6,211 bases of DNA from an uncultured Haloferula sp. (GTDB lineage: Bacteria; Verrucomicrobiota; Verrucomicrobiae; Verrucomicrobiales; Akkermansiaceae). The number at the start of each line of letters is the position of its first letter. Position 1 is the stretch's first letter. Shown here one piece after another: positions 1-5,226 of the stretch. Below the pieces are notes generated by a model. The model was not told the DNA's origin. It made no database searches and worked only from the letters and a program-made list of their open reading frames with translations. The position numbers were made by a program, and so were the translations under genes. The DNA lies in assembly GCA_946481625.1 (NCBI GenBank), contig CAMLOZ010000231.1:1-6211 (forward strand), read 5' to 3'.

Positions 1-63
1 GCCGCTGAAAAGTTGGCGAATGCTGCGGAATCGGCGGCGGAGGCGGTCAAGGGGCAGAATTAG
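1..63 (+). CDS. C-terminal fragment of an unidentified Ala-rich protein
   Basis: Reading from base 1, the frame gives 20 residues (AAEKLANAAESAAEAVKGQN) and ends at TAG 61-63. The rest of the gene lies before the window. The tail is rich in Ala, Glu and Lys and would form an amphipathic helix, as seen at the ends of many helical or coiled-coil proteins, but this is too little to name a family. The gene converges on nadK, with 54 bp between the two stop codons. It could be a chance open frame: short Ala-rich frames are common at this GC content. The good fit of the stop to the start of the gap argues mildly that it is real. Confidence 0.5.
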   Translation, partial: AAEKLANAAESAAEAVKGQN

Positions 64-88
64 ACCTGGCGCCTCTCCGGCTGCTCCC

Positions 89-117
89 GAAAACTGAACA
101 CTGAAAACTAGCAAACT
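89..117. repeat. Heptamer tandem repeat array A, next to the nadK stop
   Basis: Three exact-register 7-mers run GAAAACT (89-95), GAACACT (96-102) and GAAAACT (103-109). After one extra A (110) comes a degenerate fourth unit, GCAAACT (111-117). The array ends exactly where the nadK stop codon begins (TCA on the plus strand, 118-120). It fills about half of the 54-bp convergent gap. Its form is that of the short tandemly repeated heptamers known between genes in cyanobacteria and some other bacteria. The function is unknown. Confidence 0.7.
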
Positions 118-972
118 TCAGCCCCCGCGCCAATTCAGCTTCTGGCGGAGGGCAGCGTAGAACGAGTGCCCCGGAAGCCGTAGCAGATTCAGCACATGCC
201 CCGCCTTGCATACTTCGATCCGGTCGCCGTGGTGGATGGTGACGATGTCCCGTCCATCGACGGTGAAGAGCATGGGGGCCTCGTCCGCGTTCTCGGGAGC
301 GAGCTCGACCATGGCGTCATCGCCGATGATCAGCGACCGCTGGCTGAGCGTGTGCGGACAGATCGGCGTGATCACCATGGCCCCGGCGGAGGGGCTGATG
401 AGCGGTCCGCCCGCCGAAAGCGAATACGCGGTGGAGCCGGTGGGGCTGGCCACGATCAGGCCGTCCGCACGGTAGTGGTTGAGGAGCTCGCCATCGACAT
501 AGGCGGAAAGCGAGACGAGACGGCCGGTCTGGCCGCGGGCGAGCACCACCTCGTTCAGCGCGTGGTATTCCTGCTCCGAGCCGTCGACGGAAATGACTTT
601 CGCGGTGAGCAGGGTGCGGCGGCTGGTCTTGTAGCTGCCGGAGATCAGGGCGTCGGCGAAGAGCTCGATCTCGTCGTCCGTGCAACTGGTGAGGAAGCCG
701 AGGGTGCCGATGTTGATGCCCGCCACGATCTTGTCGGTTGCACCGAGCTTGGCGACGGCATTGAGCATGGTGCCGTCCCCGCCCAGCACGGCGATCACGT
801 CGCAGGCGGCGGCGAGATCCGGGCCCTCGAGGCCGCCGGGGATGCCCATGAAGCCGGCGACTTCCTCATCGAGATACGTCGACATCCCGCGTGAAGCGAG
901 GACCGCCACCAGGCGCTCGATGGTGGCGCGGGCCTCGGGCTTGCCGATATTGGCGATGATGCCGACGTTCAT
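118..972 (-). CDS. nadK: NAD kinase (ATP/polyphosphate:NAD 2'-phosphotransferase)
   Basis: This cytoplasmic enzyme phosphorylates NAD+ to NADP+ and is the only de novo source of NADP. The protein has 284 residues, normal for bacterial NadK. Visible family motifs are the N-terminal nucleotide fold starting MNVGIIANIGKP, the GGDGT signature at residues 64-68 (Asp67 is the expected catalytic residue), NE at 140-141, the Gly/Ser/Thr-rich block ADGLIVASPTGSTAYSLSAG at 169-188, ITPICPHTLSQRSL at 201-214, and the usual C-terminal FYAALRQKLNW. I chose ATG 970-972 because the homology begins there and an AAGGG sits 5 nt upstream. A TTG at 1008 would add 12 residues without family support. The gene lies 163 bp downstream of tlyA on the same strand. 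That order is conserved in several bacteria; in M. tuberculosis recN follows, but no recN is seen here. Confidence 0.96.
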   Translation of the reverse strand: MNVGIIANIGKPEARATIERLVAVLASRGMSTYLDEEVAGFMGIPGGLEGPDLAAACDVIAVLGGDGTMLNAVAKLGATDKIVAGINIGTLGFLTSCTDDEIELFADALISGSYKTSRRTLLTAKVISVDGSEQEYHALNEVVLARGQTGRLVSLSAYVDGELLNHYRADGLIVASPTGSTAYSLSAGGPLISPSAGAMVITPICPHTLSQRSLIIGDDAMVELAPENADEAPMLFTVDGRDIVTIHHGDRIEVCKAGHVLNLLRLPGHSFYAALRQKLNWRGG

Positions 973-1043
973 GACGGCCCTTCTAACGGGGGAACCGGAG
1001 AAGAGCAAGGAATGGCGAGGGGCCGGGGGGCTCCCGGGATGTT

Positions 1044-1124
1044 AACAGGAGGAAACGAAGGGAACGGAGGACTACCGGGGTCGGCCAATCCCACCCCTCT
1101 CCCTTCCCTCGGTTTTCTCCTGTT
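1044..1124 (-). terminator. Long imperfect inverted repeat between tlyA and nadK; possible terminator or processing hairpin
   Basis: The arm at 1044-1064 and the arm at 1104-1124 are inverted copies matching at 18 of 21 positions, including a perfect 8-bp outer stem (AACAGGAG/CTCCTGTT). Part of the 39-nt interval (around 1066-1069 with 1099-1102) can pair further. In the tlyA-nadK transcript it would start 11 nt after the tlyA stop and end about 70 nt before nadK. It lacks the U tract of a classical intrinsic terminator, so attenuation, RNA stability or a dispersed repeat are alternatives. One arm is almost all purine, which makes some self-complementarity to the pyrimidine arm less surprising, though the match is long. 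Confidence 0.55.
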
Positions 1125-1135
1125 CCAAATTGGCT

Positions 1136-1864
1136 TTATCCCAGCCAGGCGAGGAACTCGCGGTTGCCATCGGTGCCGGTGATCGGGGAATCGATCAGGC
1201 CCTTCCACTCGCGGCCGAGTTCTTCGGTCACGAAAAGGCGGATCTTTTCGACGGCACGGTCGTGAAGCTCAGGGTCGCGGACGATGCCGCCCTTCCCGAT
1301 ATCCTCCCGCTCCAGTTCGAACTGCGGCTTGATCAGGCAGACGATAGAGCCGCCTTCCTCCAGCACCTTGAAGGCGGCGGGGAGGATTTTGGTCAGGGAG
1401 ATGAAGGAGAGGTCCATGACGATCAGGCGAACCTTCTCGCCGAGGGTCCCAACCTCCAGCCCGCGGGCATTGAACTGCTCCTTCACCACCACCCGCGGGT
1501 CGGTCCGCAGCTTGTAGGCGAGCTGGTTCGTCCCGACATCGATCGCGTGGACCTTGGCCGCCCCGTGCTGGAGCAGGCAGTCGGTGAAGCCGCCCGTCGA
1601 GGCACCGATATCGAGGCAGGTCCAGCCCTCCGGGGAAATTCCGAAGGCGGCGAGCGCGCCCTCCATTTTCAAGCCGCCGCGCCCCACGTATTTCGGTTTC
1701 TCCTTGATATCCAATGGCGCATCCTCGGGAAACTTGGTGCTCGGCTTGTCCACGAGGCGGTCGCCGCTGCGGACTTCCCCCGCCAGAATGAGGCGCTTGG
1801 CCTGCTCCCGGGACTCGCAGAGGCCGCGGGCGACCAGGAGGGCATCGGCTCGTTCTTTCTTCAT
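1136..1864 (-). CDS. tlyA: TlyA-family rRNA 2'-O-methyltransferase (S4 + FtsJ-like)
   Basis: TlyA methylates ribose 2'-OH groups of cytidines in 16S and/or 23S rRNA (C1409 and C1920 in E. coli numbering) using S-adenosylmethionine. The old name 'hemolysin A' is misleading. The 242-residue protein has an N-terminal S4 RNA-binding domain (about 1-60, RADALLVARGLCESREQAKR). The linker YVGRGGLK follows, then a Rossmann methyltransferase domain with SAM motif CLDIGASTGGFTD at 83-95. Lys66, Asp151, Lys179 and Glu236 fit the K-D-K-E tetrad of 2'-O-methyltransferases, and the C-terminus GNREFLAWLG is typical. I chose ATG 1862-1864 because the S4 domain starts right there. A TTG at 1903 would add 13 unlike residues. 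No Shine-Dalgarno sequence is evident. It is probably the upstream gene of a tlyA-nadK transcript and is divergent from the DAHP synthase gene. Confidence 0.93.
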   Translation of the reverse strand: MKKERADALLVARGLCESREQAKRLILAGEVRSGDRLVDKPSTKFPEDAPLDIKEKPKYVGRGGLKMEGALAAFGISPEGWTCLDIGASTGGFTDCLLQHGAAKVHAIDVGTNQLAYKLRTDPRVVVKEQFNARGLEVGTLGEKVRLIVMDLSFISLTKILPAAFKVLEEGGSIVCLIKPQFELEREDIGKGGIVRDPELHDRAVEKIRLFVTEELGREWKGLIDSPITGTDGNREFLAWLG

Positions 1865-1896
1865 CCGGCGGGAAGTAAGGGTTCTCCAGCTCCCCC

Positions 1897-1909
1897 CGGG
1901 CAAGGCCCG
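1897..1909. other. Small hairpin in the tlyA/aroG divergent region
   Basis: CGGGC (1897-1901) and GCCCG (1905-1909) can form a 5-bp stem with an AAG loop. It lies in the 111-bp region between the divergent tlyA and DAHP synthase starts. It could be part of a leader or operator, but a stem this short is expected by chance in GC-rich DNA. I see no convincing -35/-10 pair nearby; TTAAAT around 1918-1923 is the only AT-rich -10-like stretch. Confidence 0.25.
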
Positions 1910-1927
1910 AATCCGGTTAAATCCCTC

Positions 1928-1955
1928 GCTACTCGCTACTTGCTACCTGCTACTT
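1928..1955. repeat. Heptamer tandem repeat array B, upstream of the DAHP synthase gene
   Basis: Four 7-mers run without gaps: GCTACTC (1928-1934), GCTACTT (1935-1941), GCTACCT (1942-1948) and GCTACTT (1949-1955). The unit differs from array A, but both place an ACT (or ACC) every 7 nt. The array ends 20 nt before the proposed GTG start, inside the divergent tlyA/aroG region, so it lies where a promoter or mRNA leader would be. Confidence 0.75.
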
Positions 1956-1975
1956 CTTCCCCTTTCCTCCCGCGC

Positions 1976-3043
1976 GTGACCCGCCACCGCACCGACGACC
2001 TCCGCATCTCCGGCCTGAACCCCCTGATTTCGCCGGCGATCCTGAACTATTTCCTGCCGGTGAGCGAGGAAGCCTCCGAACTCGTGGCCGCGGCCCGCGC
2101 GCAGTGCGATGCGATCCTGAAGGGCGAGGACGACCGCCTGCTGGTGATCGTGGGCCCCTGCTCGATCCACGACCCCGAGGCCGCGCTGGAATACGGCCGC
2201 CTGATCAAGGCGGAGGCCGAGCGGCTCAAGCAGGATCTCTTCGTGGTCATGCGGGTTTACTTCGAGAAGCCGCGCACGACGGTCGGCTGGAAGGGCCTGA
2301 TCAACGACCCTCGGCTCGACGACTCCTTCGACATCAACCACGGCCTGCGGGTCGCCCGCGGCCTGCTGCTGGAACTGGCGAACATGGGGGTGCCGGCCGG
2401 CACGGAATTCCTGGACACGATTTCCCCGCAGTACATCGCGGACCTGATCGCCTGGGGAGCCATCGGCGCCCGCACCACGGAAAGCCAGGTCCACCGCGAG
2501 TTGGCCTCCGGCCTGTCGATGCCGGTGGGCTTCAAGAACGGCACCGGCGGCTCGATCCAGATCGCGCTGGATGCGATCCAGTCGTCCTCGCGGCCGCACC
2601 ATTTTCTGTCCGTCACCAAGCAGGGTGTCTCGGCGATCGTTTCGACCACCGGAAACGACTCCTGCCACATCATCCTGCGCGGCGGCAAAAGCGGGCCGAA
2701 CTACGAAAAGGAGGCAATCGACGAGGTCGAGAAGATGCTGCGCGAGCAGGGTCTGCCGCCGCATGTGATGGTCGATTGCTCGCACGGCAATTCGATGAAG
2801 GACTACCGCAACCAGCCGCTCGTCGCGAATGCCCTCTGCAAGCAGATCGAGGAAGGCTCGCGCACGGTGGTGGCCGCCATGGTCGAATCCAATCTGGTCG
2901 AAGGGAACCAGAAGCTGGTGCCGGATCTCTCCAAGCTGACCCGCGGCCAATCGGTCACCGACGCCTGTATCGGCTGGGACGACACCGTAGAGGTACTGGA
3001 GAAATTCGCCGCGGCGGTGCGGGCGCGGCGAGGTCAGGCGTAA
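1976..3043 (+). CDS. aroG: Class I 3-deoxy-D-arabino-heptulosonate-7-phosphate synthase, AroG-like
   Basis: It condenses phosphoenolpyruvate and erythrose 4-phosphate to DAHP, the committing step of aromatic amino acid synthesis. The 355-residue protein is collinear with E. coli AroG (350 residues) throughout, from RTDDLRI to CIGWDDT and the end. Metal ligands Cys62 (GPCSIHDP), His270, Glu304 and Asp329 are present, as are PEP/phosphate contacts Arg93, Lys98 (RVYFEKPRTT), Arg166 (GARTTESQVHRELASG), Lys187 (GFKNGT) and Arg235. Ser212 in HHFLSVTK corresponds to the Ser of Phe-inhibited enzymes, where Tyr-inhibited ones have Gly. I therefore predict Phe feedback; this is inference. The frame is open far upstream, but that part is antisense to tlyA. 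GTG 1976 gives the family length. The leader has no Shine-Dalgarno sequence but a pyrimidine run. The aroG symbol means subtype resemblance, not proven orthology. Confidence 0.94.
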   Translation: MTRHRTDDLRISGLNPLISPAILNYFLPVSEEASELVAAARAQCDAILKGEDDRLLVIVGPCSIHDPEAALEYGRLIKAEAERLKQDLFVVMRVYFEKPRTTVGWKGLINDPRLDDSFDINHGLRVARGLLLELANMGVPAGTEFLDTISPQYIADLIAWGAIGARTTESQVHRELASGLSMPVGFKNGTGGSIQIALDAIQSSSRPHHFLSVTKQGVSAIVSTTGNDSCHIILRGGKSGPNYEKEAIDEVEKMLREQGLPPHVMVDCSHGNSMKDYRNQPLVANALCKQIEEGSRTVVAAMVESNLVEGNQKLVPDLSKLTRGQSVTDACIGWDDTVEVLEKFAAAVRARRGQA

Positions 3044-3067
3044 GCTCGTCATCGCGCGAGGCAGGAA

Positions 3068-3082
3068 CCTTTCTCCGAAAGG
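3068..3082 (+). terminator. Short stem-loop after the DAHP synthase gene, possible terminator
   Basis: CCTTTC (3068-3073), loop TCC, GAAAGG (3077-3082) is a perfect 6-bp stem with a 3-nt loop, 24 bp after the TAA. It lies in the 145-bp convergent gap between aroG and ompH, the expected place for a terminator serving either strand. No T tract follows on either side, so the call is weak. I see no gene in the rest of the gap (3083-3188). Confidence 0.35.
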
Positions 3083-3188
3083 CCCGGCGGGGGCAGGCAC
3101 GAAAACCAATGGAGTCCGCCGTTCTGCAAGCACGGCCGCCATCCTCCGGAAAAGATGCGGCGCGTTGAATCTCGAAAGACTGTCCGGA

Positions 3189-3809
3189 TTACTTCCCTTC
3201 GGGGACCTTTTCCGGTTCGGCGGCTTCCGGAGCGGGCACGCCTTCGTTGATGCTCTTCAGGAGCACTTCCGTGATGTCGGTGGCGTCCTTGGTGTAGAGC
3301 AGGATCGGGACCTGGGAGGTGCTGATGCCGGCCTTGTCGAGGACGTAGTCGTAGCCCTCGCCCTCGGCGTGCTTCTGCACCTTCTCGCGGATCTCGCCGA
3401 GAATGGTCTTCATCTCCACCATGATCTGTTCCTTCACCGCGCGGTCCTTGCGCTTCACGAAATCTTCCAGCTCGCCCTGCAAGGTCTGGAGCTCCTGGCC
3501 CTTGAGCTGGCGGGTATTCATCAGGTCGCGGCGCTTGGCTTCGGCGATGGACGGGTCGTCGATCTGCTTCTTCAGATCCTCGACCACCTTCGCCAGCTCT
3601 TGAAGCTGCTTCATCCGCTGCTCGCCGTCCGCCTTCACCCGGGCGATGTCCTTCTCCATCTTGGCCCGGGTGGTCTTGGTCTTGTTATACTCCTGCGTCA
3701 GGGCCTGCATGTCCACGGTTGCGATCTTCAGCCGGGCGGCCTCCTGGGCGCGTGAGATTCCGCCGGAGAGGACGGCAAGGGCAAGCAAGGGGGCGATAAG
3801 CTGTTTCAT
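3189..3809 (-). CDS. OmpH/Skp-family periplasmic protein
   Basis: Skp/OmpH proteins are periplasmic chaperones that hold unfolded outer-membrane proteins as trimers with coiled-coil arms. The 206-residue protein starts with a signal peptide (MKQLIAPLLALAVLSGGISRA, likely cut after Ala21). A short strand KIATVDMQALTQEYNKTK (28-45) opens the family domain, and a charged helical hairpin of about 46-150, rich in Lys, Glu and Gln, forms the coiled coil. The closing part GEGYDYVLDKAG...VPILLYTKDATDITEVLLKSIN (150-188) is a typical OmpH ending. A Pro/Glu/Ala-rich tail (191-206) is extra, making it longer than mature E. coli Skp. ATG 3807-3809 is set by the signal peptide; GGA about 6 nt upstream is a weak ribosome site. 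The frame is open further upstream, but antisense to the next gene. No bamA or lpxD neighbour is present, so a role other than classical Skp is possible. Confidence 0.88.
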   Translation of the reverse strand: MKQLIAPLLALAVLSGGISRAQEAARLKIATVDMQALTQEYNKTKTTRAKMEKDIARVKADGEQRMKQLQELAKVVEDLKKQIDDPSIAEAKRRDLMNTRQLKGQELQTLQGELEDFVKRKDRAVKEQIMVEMKTILGEIREKVQKHAEGEGYDYVLDKAGISTSQVPILLYTKDATDITEVLLKSINEGVPAPEAAEPEKVPEGK

Positions 3810-3869
3810 GATTCCGTGCGGACGATGCCGATGGGTAGCACCGCGGCGGCGGATGGGAAATCCTTTTCG

Positions 3870-3886
3870 CCGGGGATCCGCCCCGG
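3870..3886. other. GC hairpin in the ompH/HEWGTF divergent region
   Basis: CCGGGG (3870-3875) and CCCCGG (3881-3886) can pair over a 5-nt loop (ATCCG). The element lies between two divergent genes, 61 bp from the ompH start and 70 bp from the 3957 start, and abuts the GGTAAA direct repeat at 3887. It may be part of a leader or binding site. By itself a 6-bp GC stem is weak evidence in this composition. Confidence 0.3.
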
Positions 3887-3903
3887 GGTAAATTCTCGGT
3901 AAA
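3887..3903. promoter_or_regulatory. GGTAAA direct repeat with 11-bp period, candidate operator
   Basis: GGTAAA occurs at 3887-3892 and again at 3898-3903, separated by TTCTC, so the copies lie 11 bp apart, one helical turn. On the minus strand it reads TTTACC-GAGAA-TTTACC. It is 78 bp upstream of ompH and 54 bp upstream of the 3957 gene. The spacing resembles sites bound by OmpR/PhoB-type response regulators, which bind 11-bp-period direct repeats. The bases do not match the classical Pho box, so the assignment is inference only. Confidence 0.3.
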
Positions 3904-3956
3904 CCGGCACAGGCGATCTTGCCCCTCCGCCGAACCCGCGGCCATGGTGGGGTGTT

Positions 3957-5222
3957 ATGAAAACGATCACCGTGCTTTTGCTGACGGCGGCCCACGCCTC
4001 CGCCTACACGCTCCACGAGTGGGGCACCTTTACCACCGTGTCCGGATCGGACGGGGTGCTGCTGACCGGGCTGGAGCGGGAGGAATCCCCCCTGCCCCAC
4101 TTCGCACATTCCCACCTCGGACTGGAAAACGGGAACCTCTCTTGGGAGAACGGCTTCGGCAAAGGAATGTCCCGCCCGGTCGCCGGGGTCACGGTCAAGA
4201 TGGAGACCCCCGTGATCTACTTCCACTCCGACAGGGCCTTCGACGCCACGGTCAAGGTCGGCTTCGAGGGCGGGACCATCAGCCAGTGGTATCCCCAGCG
4301 CAGCGGCGGCGAAATCCTGCCCGTGCCGCCGCCCACCGAGGAGGAACTCACGCCGGCCCAGAGGCATGAAAGAATGCGGATCGATTTCTCCAAGGGCTGG
4401 AAGGGCTCGATCGAATGGCAGGCCCGGGTGCTCTCCCCCGCCGAGTCCAAGCAAGCCATCCTCTTCAAGCCCGGCGAAACCCAGCATTGGACGCAGCCAC
4501 GGGTGCCGGAGGCGAACGTCGTGCAGGTGGCGAACGGCGAAAAGGAGGGTTTCCTCTTCTACCGCGGCATCGGGAACTTCGACCCCGGCCTGAAAATCAC
4601 CGTGGACAGCGACGACACGCTCAAACTCTCGAACCAGACCGGCAGCGCGATCCCCTTCGTCTTCGTCTATGAGAAGAAGCGCGGCACCTACACCCGCTGG
4701 AAGACCCTGAAGAGCGGAGTGGACGCCAGCCGATCCGCCGTGGTCAAGGTGAGCGATTTCACCGTCCGCAACAGCGACCCCGAGCTACCGGATGCGGCGG
4801 AACTCCTCGGTCACGGCGAATTCAACGAAGCGGTCTACCGCGACATGGTCGCGGGCCTGACCGCCACCGGCCTGCTGGAAAGCGAGGCGAAGGCGATGGT
4901 CGAGACCTGGTGGACCAGCTACTTCGGAGCCGACGGCCTGCGGGTCTTCTGGGTGGTGCCGGAGGCCAAGACCGCCGCCATCCTGCCGCTGGAAGTCACC
5001 CCTGCCCCGGACAAGCAGGTGCGCGTGATCGTGGGCCGCAGCGAGGTCCTGCGACCCGCCAAGGAGCAGGAATACCTGGCCATGTCCCGCGACCCGGACG
5101 AGCAGCAGAAGCTCAACTGGCAGGTGACCGTCGACAAGGACCGCTTCGGCCTCGCCTACAAGAAGCGCGTGGAGGCACTGGCCGGAGCGTCCGGTCGAAA
5201 GGTGACGGCCGTCAGCCAATGA
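3957..5222 (+). CDS. Secreted Trp-rich protein of unknown function (HEWGTF family)
   Basis: I do not know a function. The 421-residue protein begins with a short signal peptide (MKTITVLLLTAAHASA, likely cut after Ala16), so it is probably exported to the periplasm or beyond. The mature part opens with LHEWGTFTTVSGSDG (19-33), which I recall as the hallmark of conserved uncharacterised proteins in Verrucomicrobiota and Planctomycetota. Further blocks look conserved: METPVIYFH (82-90), FEGGTISQWYP (103-113), EGFLFYRGIGNF (197-208), ETWW...YFGADGLRVFWVVP (316-335) and RVIVGRSEVLRP (356-367). It has 11 Trp and no Cys; the middle looks beta-rich and the part around 285-320 helical. ATG 3957 follows directly from the signal peptide; GGTGGGG just upstream is only a loose ribosome site. 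It is divergent from ompH and ends 4 bp from the convergent CHAD gene. Confidence 0.88.
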   Translation: MKTITVLLLTAAHASAYTLHEWGTFTTVSGSDGVLLTGLEREESPLPHFAHSHLGLENGNLSWENGFGKGMSRPVAGVTVKMETPVIYFHSDRAFDATVKVGFEGGTISQWYPQRSGGEILPVPPPTEEELTPAQRHERMRIDFSKGWKGSIEWQARVLSPAESKQAILFKPGETQHWTQPRVPEANVVQVANGEKEGFLFYRGIGNFDPGLKITVDSDDTLKLSNQTGSAIPFVFVYEKKRGTYTRWKTLKSGVDASRSAVVKVSDFTVRNSDPELPDAAELLGHGEFNEAVYRDMVAGLTATGLLESEAKAMVETWWTSYFGADGLRVFWVVPEAKTAAILPLEVTPAPDKQVRVIVGRSEVLRPAKEQEYLAMSRDPDEQQKLNWQVTVDKDRFGLAYKKRVEALAGASGRKVTAVSQ

Positions 5223-5226
5223 TCCG

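Noticed and set aside
973..1008. TTG start at 1008 for nadK, adding 12 residues
   Set aside because: The family N-terminus MNVGIIANIG begins at the ATG 970-972, which also has the better ribosome site.
1024..1038. GC hairpin (CCGGG...CCCGG) before nadK
   Set aside because: A 5-bp stem in a run of G and C is expected by chance, with no T tract or conserved position.
1865..1903. TTG start at 1903 for tlyA, adding 13 residues
   Set aside because: The extra residues MPGGSWRTLTSRR do not resemble the family, and the S4 domain starts directly at ATG 1862-1864.
1928..1955. CRISPR-like array
   Set aside because: The units are 7 bp with no spacers; it is a simple tandem repeat.
1130..1975. An open plus-strand frame continuous with the DAHP synthase gene, which would make a 637-residue protein
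   Set aside because: It is wholly antisense to tlyA and its intergenic leader, its translation is low-complexity and unlike any family, and DAHP synthase homology begins just after the GTG at 1976.
1943..3142. A 399-residue minus-strand open frame across the DAHP synthase gene
   Set aside because: It is a shadow of a high-GC gene: rich in Arg, Asp, Gly and His with no recognisable domain, while the plus strand encodes an obvious enzyme.
3044..3188. A small gene in the aroG/ompH gap
   Set aside because: No frame with a credible start, length or ribosome site was seen; only a short stem-loop is present.
3810..4487. Minus-strand upstream extension of the ompH frame, which would make a 432-residue protein
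   Set aside because: It is antisense to the HEWGTF gene and would bury the clear signal peptide starting at 3809.
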